This document shows, piece after piece, positions 15,424-23,555 of a stretch of DNA of 64,000 nt; position 1 is the first letter of the stretch, and each line of letters begins with the position of its first letter. The position numbers were made by a program, and so were the translations under genes. The notes beneath the pieces are model-generated. The model searched no databases, was not told where the DNA came from, and saw nothing but the letters and a program-made list of their open reading frames with translations. Origin of the DNA: an uncultured Acidobacteriota bacterium (GTDB lineage Bacteria > Acidobacteriota > Terriglobia > Terriglobales > Acidobacteriaceae); the NCBI GenBank assembly GCA_903851035.1, contig CAINND010000092.1, forward strand, positions 1 to 64,000, given 5' to 3'.

Positions 15424-15882
15424 ATGGATCGCAAATATGAAGTGATGTTTATCCTTCGTCCGGACACCTCTGAAGAGGATTTGGAGAAGTTGCTGAAGAC
15501 GATGGAGACCAACGTGGCGGCCACCGGCGGCAAGGTGACCAGCTTTGACCGCTCGCTGGGCAAGCGCCGTCTGGCCTACACGGTAAAGAAGTTCATCGAT
15601 GGCATCTACATCCTGGCCTTCGTCGAGGGTCCGGGCACGGTGCTGAAGGAACTGGAGCGCCGCCTGCGTGTGCAGGAACTGGTGATCAAGTTCATCACCG
15701 TGCGTACGGACGTGGAAGAGAAGCGTCTGGCCAAGGTCAAGAAGCTGCGCGACAGCAAGCAGCGCGGCCAGGGCACGCAGGGTCAGGCAGCAGCAGCCGC
15801 ACAGGCGGCGGCAGCAGCAGCCCAGGCCGAGGCGGCCGAAGCGGCTCCAGTCCCGGCAGCGGTTCCTCCGGCAACGGTGTAA
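15424..15882 (+). CDS. rpsF: Small ribosomal subunit protein bS6
   Basis: A 152-aa S6 with the RRM-like fold: MDRKYEVMFILRPDTSEEDL, GKRRLAYTVKKFIDGIYIL, VLKELERRLRVQELVIKFIT. The last ~45 residues are an Ala/Gln-rich tail absent from most homologues (usual length 95-135). AGGAGAAGAAGAG precedes the ATG. It is the first of the conserved rpsF-rpsR-rplI trio; S6 and S18 form a heterodimer in the 30S platform. Confidence 0.96.
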   Translation: MDRKYEVMFILRPDTSEEDLEKLLKTMETNVAATGGKVTSFDRSLGKRRLAYTVKKFIDGIYILAFVEGPGTVLKELERRLRVQELVIKFITVRTDVEEKRLAKVKKLRDSKQRGQGTQGQAAAAAQAAAAAAQAEAAEAAPVPAAVPPATV

Positions 15883-15995
15883 CCCGCCGGCCCGACGCGG
15901 CAAGAACGCGGCGGGCCATCGGCAAAGGCGAATTTGGCCGCCACCACGGCCAGCAAGTTCCGGCGCCCCACAGGCGGCGCCAGTGAAGGAGAGTT

Positions 15996-16364
15996 ATGGC
16001 AGACGAGATCACCAAACAGGCAGCTCCGGCCGAGGGCGCTTCCACGGAAGCCGCTCCGGCGTCGGCACGGCCCTCAGGGCCGCGTCCCGGCGGCGGACCG
16101 CGTCAGGGCGGACGTCCCGGCGGCAGCGGCCGCGATGGCGGACGCAAGTTCTTCCGGCGCAAGAAGGTTTGCAAGTTCTGCACCGAGAAGATTGACAACA
16201 TCAACTACAAGGACGTGCGCCTGCTGAGCGGCTTCGTGGCCGAGAGCGGCAAGATCACGCCGCGCCGCTTGACGGGCGTTTGCACGCCCCACCAGCGCCG
16301 CGTCACCGAGGCCATCAAGCAGGCACGCAACATCGCTCTGCTGCCCTTCGCGGCGAGCCGCTAA
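15996..16364 (+). CDS. rpsR: Small ribosomal subunit protein bS18 with Gly/Arg-rich N-terminal extension
   Basis: A 122-aa S18. The conserved core starts near residue 50: [61 protein letters not shown]. Cys residues in KVCKFC and TGVC plus the following His suggest the zinc-binding (C+) form. The first ~48 residues are low-complexity (Ala/Glu then [15 protein letters not shown]), making it longer than the usual 75-90 aa. AAGGAG precedes the ATG. Confidence 0.96.
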   Translation: MADEITKQAAPAEGASTEAAPASARPSGPRPGGGPRQGGRPGGSGRDGGRKFFRRKKVCKFCTEKIDNINYKDVRLLSGFVAESGKITPRRLTGVCTPHQRRVTEAIKQARNIALLPFAASR

Positions 16365-16387
16365 ACCGCACAGAGAGGATCTGAATC

Positions 16388-16852
16388 ATGGAAGTCATTC
16401 TGAAAGAGGATGTAGCCAATCTGGGCGCGCGCGGTGAAGTGGTGACCGTGGCCGAAGGCTATGGCCGCAACTACCTGTTGCCCAAGAAGCTGGCCGTCAA
16501 GGCCACGGCGGCCAACAAGGCCGTGATTGAGCAGATGAAGGCCGCGTCCGTACGCAAGTCGGCCAAAGAGAAGGCGGATGCCGAGCTGCTGGCCAAGCAG
16601 TTTGACGGTGTCAGCCTGCTGTTTACCCGCAAAGCCGGCGAGAACGATGCGCTGTTCGGTTCCGTTACTTCGGCCGACATCGCACACGAGCTCGAGGGCC
16701 GCGGCTTTAACATCGATCGTCGCAAGATCGAACTGGATCAGCCGCTCAAGAGCCTGGGCGAGTTCGAAGTGCCGATCAAGCTGCACAAGGAGGTCACCGT
16801 CAAGATCAAGGTGGCCGTCACCAAGGAAGCCGGCGAAGAGACGGTTACATAA
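16388..16852 (+). CDS. rplI: Large ribosomal subunit protein bL9
   Basis: A 154-aa L9: N-terminal domain MEVILKEDVANLGARGEVVTVAEGYGRNYLLPKKLA, a connecting helix (ANKAVIEQMKAASVRKSAKEKADA), and the C-terminal domain with LFGSVTSADIAHEL and KLHKEVTVKIKVAV. Normal length. It is the last gene of the operon, followed by a strong terminator. Confidence 0.97.
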   Translation: MEVILKEDVANLGARGEVVTVAEGYGRNYLLPKKLAVKATAANKAVIEQMKAASVRKSAKEKADAELLAKQFDGVSLLFTRKAGENDALFGSVTSADIAHELEGRGFNIDRRKIELDQPLKSLGEFEVPIKLHKEVTVKIKVAVTKEAGEETVT

Positions 16853-16885
16853 GCAATCGGAAGCCGGTAATCCGGATTTCCAAAG

Positions 16886-16917
16886 AAGGCTGGCGCCGAT
16901 TGGCGCTGGCCTTTTTT
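16886..16917 (+). terminator. Intrinsic terminator of the ribosomal-protein operon
   Basis: A 12-bp stem (16886-16897 with 16902-16913, two G-U pairs), a 4-nt loop and a T run (16912-16917) directly after the hairpin. Confidence 0.9.
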
Positions 16918-17056
16918 ATCTCTGAAACCGCAAAATAGACGCTAACGGACCGCGAGCTAGACCGTCCAACCCAATGTACCTCCCCAACCGGCAGTTCCGG
17001 CGGGAGAGCGGCAAGGGTGAGTCGGTTACGGCAGCGGGTCCCCACGGAAGGATTGC

Positions 17057-17647
17057 ATGGTGGGCCAGGGCTCCAGCCGGGTGAACGACGCCGAACTGAT
17101 CCGCGCCGCGCAGCAGGGTGACAAGGCTGCGTTCGAGGAGTTGGTGCGGCAGTACGACCAGCAGGTGTTGCGGCTGGCCCTGCACCTGACCGGAAGCGAG
17201 CACGAGGCCCAGGATATTTACCAGGAGGCGTTCCTCAAGGCCTACCGTAACCTGGCGAGTTTTCGCTTCGAGTGTTCGTTTTACACCTGGGTCTACCGCA
17301 TCGTCACCAACCTCTGCATGGACGCCTTGCGGCGCAAGAAGGTTCGGCGGGAAGAGTCCTCGATTCGGACGGGCGAAGACGGCGAAAGCATCGATCTGCT
17401 GGATCAGGTGGCGGATGGGCGAGCCGGTCCTGAGCACGAGCTGCAAAGCAAGCAGATTGGGATCCGCCTGCAGCAGGCTTTGAGTAAGCTCAGCCCGCGC
17501 GAACGGATGGTTTTTGAGATGAAGCACTACCAGGGTCTGAAGCTGAAGACAATCGGCGAGGCCCTGAACACCACGGAGGAGACGGCCAAGAACACCCTCT
17601 TCCGCGCCACCCAGAAGTTGCGAGTGGCGCTGGCCGACCTGAGGTAG
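17057..17647 (+). CDS. ECF-family RNA polymerase sigma factor (RpoE-like)
   Basis: A 196-aa group 4 sigma factor. Region 2 is seen in AFEELVRQYDQQVLRLALHL, EAQDIYQEAFLKAYRNL and SFYTWVYRIVTNLCMDALRR. Region 4 is seen in ALSKLSPRERMVFEMKHYQ and KLKTIGEALNTTEETAKNTLFRATQKLR. GGAAGGATTGC precedes the ATG. It is followed 28 nt later by its likely anti-sigma gene and then a DUF4097 gene, so it probably controls an envelope-stress response. No clear autoregulatory promoter is visible upstream. Confidence 0.93.
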   Translation: MVGQGSSRVNDAELIRAAQQGDKAAFEELVRQYDQQVLRLALHLTGSEHEAQDIYQEAFLKAYRNLASFRFECSFYTWVYRIVTNLCMDALRRKKVRREESSIRTGEDGESIDLLDQVADGRAGPEHELQSKQIGIRLQQALSKLSPRERMVFEMKHYQGLKLKTIGEALNTTEETAKNTLFRATQKLRVALADLR

Positions 17648-17675
17648 GCGCGCCGCGCGCGTCAGGACATAGCGA

Positions 17676-18590
17676 ATGAACTGTGATTGGGTCCGCGAAA
17701 ATATCTCGCTGTATCTGTACCAGGAGCTGGCCGACGATGCCCGCCACGAACTGGAAGGCCACGTCTCCCGCTGCGCCGAGTGCGCCGAAGAGCTGACGGC
17801 AATGCGTCGTCTGCATGAGGAGATGAGCCAGTTGCCGGTGATGGAACCGTCGCCGAATCTGCTGGCCGACTCGCGCATCCGCCTTTCGCGCGCGTTGGAG
17901 TCCATGGAGCAGCGTCGCGGCTGGCGCTGGGTGCTGGATCCGATGGCTCTGCTGCGCCAGGCAAAATTCTCGCCGGCACTGGCGGCCATCATCTTCGTCG
18001 TGGGCTTCGGCGGCGGAATCGGTTCGATGTACAAGTTGAACGCCGCATTGCATTCCGGCTCGGGCTCCGCGCAGGAAGCTTCAATCGCCAACATTCGCAG
18101 CATTGTGAAGGACCCCACGGGCGACCGCGTGCGCATTGAGTACGAGCGCGCCCTGCCGGAGACCATGCAGGGTTCGATCAACGATCCGCAGATTCAAGCG
18201 TTGCTTGTGATGGCCTCGCGCTCCACGGCCAACAGCGGATTGCGTATGGATTCGGTGGGCCTGTTGAAGCAACGGCCGGACGATCCCGCGGTGCGTGAGA
18301 GCCTGGTATTCAGCCTGCGCAGTGACAGCAATCCCGGCGTGCGGCTGAAGGCCGAAGAGGCGCTGGCGCCTATGGTGAAAGATGATGTGCGCGTGCGCAA
18401 CGCCATGCTGGAAGCGCTGCTCAATGACAACAATCCCGGCGTGCGCTCCGGAGCCCTGAAGGCCCTGGCCGTGGTGCCCAACGACACCAGCGTGCATCAG
18501 GCCCTGGCGCAACTGGCCAAGGAAGACCCCAACGAATTCATTCGCGGCGAATCCTCTCGCCTGCTGGCCACGGCACAGGAGAAGCAGTAG
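17676..18590 (+). CDS. Zinc-finger anti-sigma factor with periplasmic HEAT-like repeats
   Basis: A 304-aa predicted inner-membrane protein. The cytoplasmic zf-HC2 anti-sigma domain has H29-x3-C33-x2-C36 (GHVSRCAEC). A single TM helix is at about 99-118 (SPALAAIIFVVGFGGGIGSM). The C-terminal 180 residues contain HEAT-like repeats (VRESLVFSLRSDSNPGVRLK, VRNAMLEALLNDNNPGVRSG, VHQALAQLAKEDPNEFIRGE). By family analogy it sequesters the upstream sigma factor, and the HEAT part would sense an envelope protein. It is 28 nt after the sigma gene and 4 nt before the DUF4097 gene. Confidence 0.85.
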   Translation: MNCDWVRENISLYLYQELADDARHELEGHVSRCAECAEELTAMRRLHEEMSQLPVMEPSPNLLADSRIRLSRALESMEQRRGWRWVLDPMALLRQAKFSPALAAIIFVVGFGGGIGSMYKLNAALHSGSGSAQEASIANIRSIVKDPTGDRVRIEYERALPETMQGSINDPQIQALLVMASRSTANSGLRMDSVGLLKQRPDDPAVRESLVFSLRSDSNPGVRLKAEEALAPMVKDDVRVRNAMLEALLNDNNPGVRSGALKALAVVPNDTSVHQALAQLAKEDPNEFIRGESSRLLATAQEKQ

Positions 18591-18594
18591 CCTG

Positions 18595-19803
18595 ATGCAA
18601 AGCAGTCTGCATCTGCGGCGGAGCGCCACCGCGACCTTGCTGGTCGCGCTTGTGGTGGCCTTTGCCATGCCCGCAGCGGCCACCAGCAAATCCGCGCCCA
18701 GTGTGGTGCGCGAAGGCAACGGCTGGGTTCAGGAGAGCCAGGGCGCGCTGGGCAACGTCAAACTGGTTCAGGTGATGCGCTTTATCGGTTCGGTGCGGGT
18801 GTTGCCCAGCCGTGGCAAGGGCAGCTACCTGTTGCGTCTGCATTCCGCCGAAAGCGACGAGGCGGCAGCGCGCCGCCAGTTTGCATCCTTCCGCTTCATC
18901 GCCGGTAATGATGGCAATCAGGACATTCTGCATCCCCTGGGCGACGTGGATATCAAGCTGCGCGCCGAGCTGGTGCTGGAACTGCCGGCGCGTGCGGAAG
19001 TGCTCCACGTGGAGACCATGGCGGGAAAAATGATCGTCCACGGTCACGTGCACCGGCTGGAGCTACACACCCACGGCGGAGACATTGAAGTCGATGATGC
19101 CGACGAGTTGCAGGCCATAACATCCGGCGGCTCGGTGCAGGTCAATCATCGTGTCGGCAACGCCTTCATCCATACCGACGGCGGAGATATTCGCGTTGAG
19201 GCGGCCGTGGGCGATCTGCAGATTGCCTCCATGGCGGGCAGTATAGGATTGAAGGCCATCACGCGCGCGCGCATTGAAAGCGGCGGCGGCAACATCGAAA
19301 TCATGCGCTGCCTGGGCGAACTGGCGCTGCGCACCGCCGGAGGCAACATCAGCCTGGGCGAAATGGGCGGACCGGTCACCATAGAGAGCGGCGGCGGCAA
19401 CATCCGCGTTGGAGTGGCGCACGGCACAGTGGCGGTCAACAGCACGATGGGCGATATTGAGCTTTGGAAGCTGGCTCAGGGCGTGCGCGCCCACACCGGC
19501 ATGGGACGCATCACGGCGGAATTCGTTGCCGTGCACGGCGCGCTGCTGCCCAGCGAACTGATAACCGCCATGGGCGATATCGTGATCTTCTTTGGTGGAG
19601 ATACCTCGGGCTACCTTCGCGCCGTTACCGGCGTCAGCCCCACGCACCGGGTCATCAGCGATTTTCCTGAGCTGCACATCAGCAATGGGTTGGCGCAGTA
19701 TGGTCCGCGCAGCATTCTGCTGGAAGGCCCCATTCACGGCGGCGGCCCTGGCATAGAGGCACGCACCATGGTCGGACAAATCGAAGTACACCCCGCGCGC
19801 TAA
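18595..19803 (+). CDS. Exported DUF4097 beta-solenoid-like protein
   Basis: A 402-aa protein with signal peptide (ATATLLVALVVAFAMPAAA). The body has repeated strands of about 20 residues with a (S/T)-x-GG-x-I pattern (HGGDIEV, SGGSVQV, DGGDIRV, SGGGNIEI, AGGNISL, SGGGNIRV, TMGDIEL, GMGRITA), typical of DUF4097. The periplasmic function is unknown. It lies 4 nt after the anti-sigma gene, so it could be the sensed ligand or the output of the sigma system. Confidence 0.8.
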   Translation: MQSSLHLRRSATATLLVALVVAFAMPAAATSKSAPSVVREGNGWVQESQGALGNVKLVQVMRFIGSVRVLPSRGKGSYLLRLHSAESDEAAARRQFASFRFIAGNDGNQDILHPLGDVDIKLRAELVLELPARAEVLHVETMAGKMIVHGHVHRLELHTHGGDIEVDDADELQAITSGGSVQVNHRVGNAFIHTDGGDIRVEAAVGDLQIASMAGSIGLKAITRARIESGGGNIEIMRCLGELALRTAGGNISLGEMGGPVTIESGGGNIRVGVAHGTVAVNSTMGDIELWKLAQGVRAHTGMGRITAEFVAVHGALLPSELITAMGDIVIFFGGDTSGYLRAVTGVSPTHRVISDFPELHISNGLAQYGPRSILLEGPIHGGGPGIEARTMVGQIEVHPAR

Positions 19804-19836
19804 CGAACGCAGCGCCGTCTGTAAAACACTCCACTT

Positions 19837-20310
19837 CTAGTCATCGTCGGTATCACTGTCGTCTCCGTCGCCCGGGTGAGTCGTCATCTCCGGCTGCACG
19901 CTGATGGCGTGACGCTGGCGAGCGCCATGCCAGCCTCTTTCCACAACCACGTCCACGGTCCATTCGGTGGCCTCCGCAAGCTGCGTGCGCGCCTCGTAGT
20001 CGCCCTTGCCCAGCTCATGCATTGGCACTCGCCGCATGGACTGCTGCCCACTGGGCACAAAAGCCTGGAGCTCCACATGTGCTCCGTCGACGGGGCGTCC
20101 GTCGGAATCAGAAACGTTGGCGCGGAAGATGATCGTGTCATTGCTGGCCGGTGGATTGGGACTCACGGCGAGTGCAATACGATACTCCGGAATCTGGTTG
20201 CGTACGCGCAGGATCCACGTCATCGGATTCGGCGCCGCGCTGCGATGCGACCAGAGCCAGGGAAACGCCAGAGCCAGAAACACAATCACAGCCAGCCATC
20301 GCAGGCGCAC
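19837..20310 (-). CDS. YtkA/FixH-like periplasmic domain protein
   Basis: A 157-aa protein with an N-terminal hydrophobic anchor or signal (LAVIVFLALAFPWLW). An Ig-like YtkA-type domain follows: FRANVSDSDGRPVDGAHVEL, HELGKGDYEARTQL and EWTVDVVVERG. The tail is very acidic (PGDGDDSDTDDD). It is the last gene of a three-gene minus-strand unit (CDF transporter, YtkA-like lipoprotein, this gene), 17 nt after the paralogous lipoprotein. The family is often found near metal-handling genes; function unproven. Confidence 0.6.
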   Translation of the reverse strand: MRLRWLAVIVFLALAFPWLWSHRSAAPNPMTWILRVRNQIPEYRIALAVSPNPPASNDTIIFRANVSDSDGRPVDGAHVELQAFVPSGQQSMRRVPMHELGKGDYEARTQLAEATEWTVDVVVERGWHGARQRHAISVQPEMTTHPGDGDDSDTDDD

Positions 20311-20327
20311 GCAGATTTTCCCGGTGG

Positions 20328-20765
20328 CTAGTTGCCAACCTCAATGTTGAGCCGCTGCTGCTTGTTGCGTTCGCCCTGCTTGGCGCTCAAGTCCACGTCC
20401 CAGTTGCCGGGCGCTTCCAGTGTGACCTGGGCTTCGTAGTCACCCTTGCCGCGGTCGTCAAAGCGAACCTGCATGGCGCCGTTGGCTCCGCCGCTCATGC
20501 TGACGTCGGCCTTCAATTCCACGCCCTCCGCTGGTTCGCCCGCGCCGTCAATGATGTGTACCTTGAGCAGGATGGGGCCGCTGGCCTTGGGCCAGGTGGG
20601 ATCGGTCGTCAGCGTCATGCGGAAGGGGTTCACGCGGTTGCGTGTGCCGTTGATCAGCGAAACCGGGCTGGGCGGCAGCTCGCCGCTCTTGCATCCCACG
20701 GCCGGGGCAAGCGTGGCGAGTACAGCCAGGGTAAGTGCGGCAAAGGCCATGGGGCGAAGTTGCAT
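20328..20765 (-). CDS. YtkA/FixH-like lipoprotein
   Basis: A 145-aa lipoprotein: signal AFAALTLAVLATLAPAVGC (lipobox AVGC), then the YtkA-like pattern LLKVHIIDGAGEPAEGVELK, FDDRGKGDYEAQVTL and GNWDVDLSA. It resembles the neighbouring 19837-20310 product (shared GKGDYEA and W-x-VD motifs). ATG 20765 has AGAGGA 6 nt upstream; a longer frame to 20834 overlaps the transporter gene. It lies 11 nt after the CDF transporter stop. Confidence 0.65.
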   Translation of the reverse strand: MQLRPMAFAALTLAVLATLAPAVGCKSGELPPSPVSLINGTRNRVNPFRMTLTTDPTWPKASGPILLKVHIIDGAGEPAEGVELKADVSMSGGANGAMQVRFDDRGKGDYEAQVTLEAPGNWDVDLSAKQGERNKQQRLNIEVGN

Positions 20766-20776
20766 GATGTGTCCTC

Positions 20777-21724
20777 TCAGTGTGGCCCGTGGGTGTGCGG
20801 CGCAGGCAGCACGCATCCGTCGCTGAGCGCGCACTGCTGGCTCTCAAACTGAATCGTGGTGTGGTGGATGTGGTGGCGGCGGGCGAGCATCAGACGCATC
20901 GCATCCAGTATGGCCGTGCTCTCCGACGGAGGAATGTCTGCGATGGTGATGTGCGAAGCCAGGGCGTGCGTGTCGCTGCCGATGCTCCACACATGCAGGT
21001 CATGCACGTCCAGCACGCCGGGAACGGCGCGCAGATCGGCGTCAATGGATGTAAGCTCCATGCCGCGCGGCGCGCCCTCCAACAGAATATTCAGACTCTC
21101 GCGCGCGATGCTGATGCTGGACCAGAAGATGACGACGGCAATCACCACGGAGAGCCCGGGGTCGATCCACTGCCGTCCGCTGGCCAGGATGAGCCAGCCG
21201 CCAAGGATGACCGCCGCGGTGGAGAGCGTGTCTCCGATTTCGTGCACCAGCACGCTGCGCACGTTCAGGTCACGGCCACCGCGCAACAGCATCCAGGTGA
21301 TGGCGCCGTTCAGCACCACTCCGGCGGCGGCCACCCACATCATCAGGCCGGCCTCGACGGGCTCTGGATGCAGCATTCTTTGTACGGCGCTGGCGACGAT
21401 GACCACGGCGATCACCACCAGCAGAATGGCGTTGATGAAGGCGGCCAGCACTCCGGCGCGGCGCCAGCCGAAGGTCTTGGTGCTGGTGGCGGGGCGCTCG
21501 CCCAGGTAGGCGGCAACCCAGCTCAGCAGCAGGGCAAAAAAATCGCTCAGGTTATGCCCGGCCTCGCTGAGCAGCGCCAGGCTGTGGGCTCGCACTCCGG
21601 CCACGGCCAGCAGAATAATGTAGGCCGCGGTAAAGCCCAGGGCCAGGCGCAGCATGCTCGCCGTCAGCGCGGGATGCGAGTGGCCATGACCGTCTCCGTG
21701 TGAGTGACCGGCGTGCGAGTGCAT
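20777..21724 (-). CDS. Cation diffusion facilitator (CDF) metal efflux transporter
   Basis: A 315-aa inner-membrane divalent-cation/proton antiporter of the ZitB/CzcD type. The N-terminus is His-rich (MHSHAGHSHGDGHGHSH). Six TM helices follow, with metal-site motifs SEAGHNLSDFFALLLSWVA in TM2 and VHEIGDTLSTAAVILGGWLI in TM5, and GWRRAGVLAAFINA between. A cytoplasmic ferredoxin-like C-domain has DVHDLHVWSIGSDTHALASH. I chose ATG 21724 because the His-rich start is typical; a TTG further upstream would overlap ogt. It is first in the unit with two YtkA-like proteins. Confidence 0.88.
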   Translation of the reverse strand: MHSHAGHSHGDGHGHSHPALTASMLRLALGFTAAYIILLAVAGVRAHSLALLSEAGHNLSDFFALLLSWVAAYLGERPATSTKTFGWRRAGVLAAFINAILLVVIAVVIVASAVQRMLHPEPVEAGLMMWVAAAGVVLNGAITWMLLRGGRDLNVRSVLVHEIGDTLSTAAVILGGWLILASGRQWIDPGLSVVIAVVIFWSSISIARESLNILLEGAPRGMELTSIDADLRAVPGVLDVHDLHVWSIGSDTHALASHITIADIPPSESTAILDAMRLMLARRHHIHHTTIQFESQQCALSDGCVLPAPHTHGPH

Positions 21725-21791
21725 AGCAGGAGTGTACGGCCCGGCGGGCGGGGTCAGCAAGAAGGATGCAGGTGCCGGGGCAGCGGTAGTA

Positions 21792-22346
21792 CTAGCCCGC
21801 CAGTTCGCCAAAAAGTGATGGCTGCAGGGCCGACGAATGGCGGAAGCTCGCGCCCTCCAGCGTCAGCAGAAATTCCTTGGTCTGCAATCCGCCGGCATAG
21901 CCCGCCAACGAGCCGTTGCTGGCGATAACGCGATGGCAGGGCACGATGATGGCGACAGGATTGTGATGATTGGCCTGACCCACGGCACGCGAGGCGAGCG
22001 GTGAACCCAGCTCAGCGGCCAGCCGCGCATAGCTCCAGGTTTGCCCATAGGGAATGCCGAGCAGTGCCTGCCAGCAGCGCATGTGGAACTCCGGCCCACG
22101 CAGGTCGAGCGGCAGATCGAACTCGCGGCGCTCACCGGCAAAGTATTCGTCTAACTGCGAGATGACCGTGCGCAGCCGCCGCGGCTCTTCAATCCAGCGC
22201 GCATCGTTCGTGCCATAGGGAGCGACCCAGCGACCCTGGAAGGCGACCACGGCCAGCCCACGCTCACTCATGGCAAGGTCGAGGTGGCCGATGGGCGACT
22301 CGTATCCGGCGGTAAAGAAAAATTCGCTGGGTTCAGTGAAAAGCAT
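21792..22346 (-). CDS. ogt: Methylated-DNA--protein-cysteine methyltransferase
   Basis: A 184-aa DNA repair protein that transfers the methyl group from O6-methylguanine to its own cysteine. The active-site motif IVPCHRVIAS has Cys137. The helix-turn-helix region LLGIPYGQTWSYARLAAELG and the closing GYAGGLQTKEFLL are typical. The alkylated cysteine and its PCHRV context are intact, so it should be active. Confidence 0.92.
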   Translation of the reverse strand: MLFTEPSEFFFTAGYESPIGHLDLAMSERGLAVVAFQGRWVAPYGTNDARWIEEPRRLRTVISQLDEYFAGERREFDLPLDLRGPEFHMRCWQALLGIPYGQTWSYARLAAELGSPLASRAVGQANHHNPVAIIVPCHRVIASNGSLAGYAGGLQTKEFLLTLEGASFRHSSALQPSLFGELAG

Positions 22347-22398
22347 ACTTAGGGCAAAGATAACACGAAACAGGTATAAAACACCCGTGAAACCCGAA

Positions 22399-23535
22399 CT
22401 AGCGCTTCAGCAGGCGGCGGTGCTGGTCCAGGATGTAGTTGTCGGTCATGCCGGCAATGTAGTCGCAAATCACGCGCGGCGCGCCCTGCTCCACGGCGCG
22501 CTTCTGATAGCTGGCGGGCAGCGCCTCGGGATGCTCCAGCCAATAGGCGAAGAGGTCGCCGACAATCTTTTCGCCATCGGCCTTTTGCGGACGCAGTGTT
22601 TCACTGTGATACAGGTTGCGGTAGAGGAACTGCTTGGCCTCCGCGCGTCCGGCGTCGGTGGCGGGACTGAATGCGGCCAGCCGCTCCGGCAGTTGGCGCA
22701 CGTCGTCCACCGTGGCCACGCCGCTCTGCCGGATGCGCTCTTTGGTGTGGTCAATCAGGTCGGTGACCAGGTGGTTGAGCATGCGCTTGAGCGCCTCGTT
22801 GAATTTGAGTTTGGCTGAGGCTGCGGTGAACTCCGCTTCCACCTGGCGCAGGTAGCGGTCAAACAGGCTGACGCCGCGGCGCACCTCCTCCAGCTTTAGC
22901 AGCCCCGCCTCAAAGCCGTCGTCGAGGTCGGCCGTGTTGTAGGCAATCTCGTCGGTGTGGTCGATGAGTTGCGCTTCCAGCGGCGGACGCAGGTCGAGCA
23001 GGTATTCGGCAAGTTCGGGATGCTCGGCGGCGGAGTAATCATGCGAGTGCTTGATGATGCCCTCGCGCACCTCAAAGGTCAGGTTGAGGCCGGGATGCGA
23101 GGCGTAGCGCTGCTCGAAGCTCTCCACGATGCGCAGGGCGTGCAGGTTGTGGTCAAAGTACAGGCCGTGCGGCCGCATCGCCTTGTCCAGCGCCTGCTCG
23201 CCGGAGTGTCCAAAGGGCGGATGGCCGATGTCGTGGGCCAGCGCCAGAGTCTCTACCAGGCTCTCATTCAGATGCAGTGCGGCGGCGATGGTGCGCGAGA
23301 TCTGCGCCACCTCGATGGTGTGGGTCAGGCGGGTGCGGAAGTGGTCGCTGAGGCGGCGGGTAAAGACCTGCGTCTTGTTTTCCAGCCGGCGAAAGGCGCG
23401 GGCATGGATGATGCGATCGCGGTCGCGCTGGAAGTCATCGCGGTAGGGGTGTGGCGGCTCGGGATAACGCCGCCCGCGGGATGCTTCCACCGGCAATGCG
23501 TAGCTGGCCAGCATGGGGAAAAGTGTAGCACTCAC
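22399..23535 (-). CDS. dGTPase-like HD-domain dNTP triphosphohydrolase
   Basis: A 378-aa enzyme of the deoxyguanosinetriphosphate triphosphohydrolase-like family, which splits dNTPs into nucleoside and triphosphate. Metal-binding HD residues are in RTRLTHTIEV (His72) and ALAHDIGHPPFGHSG (His101, Asp102), with the later Asp in EIAYNTADLDDG. The FRRLENKTQVF nucleotide motif and EGIIKHSHDYS are present. The GTG start at 23535 is 20 nt after the TPR gene stop; ATG at 23514 is an alternative. Confidence 0.88.
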   Translation of the reverse strand: MSATLFPMLASYALPVEASRGRRYPEPPHPYRDDFQRDRDRIIHARAFRRLENKTQVFTRRLSDHFRTRLTHTIEVAQISRTIAAALHLNESLVETLALAHDIGHPPFGHSGEQALDKAMRPHGLYFDHNLHALRIVESFEQRYASHPGLNLTFEVREGIIKHSHDYSAAEHPELAEYLLDLRPPLEAQLIDHTDEIAYNTADLDDGFEAGLLKLEEVRRGVSLFDRYLRQVEAEFTAASAKLKFNEALKRMLNHLVTDLIDHTKERIRQSGVATVDDVRQLPERLAAFSPATDAGRAEAKQFLYRNLYHSETLRPQKADGEKIVGDLFAYWLEHPEALPASYQKRAVEQGAPRVICDYIAGMTDNYILDQHRRLLKR

Positions 23536-23555
23536 CGCCTACGGCTGCCGCCGGA

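Noticed and set aside
14665-15903. A 412-codon minus-strand frame opposite pth and rpsF
   Set aside because: Covers two well-identified genes in antisense with no homology of its own.
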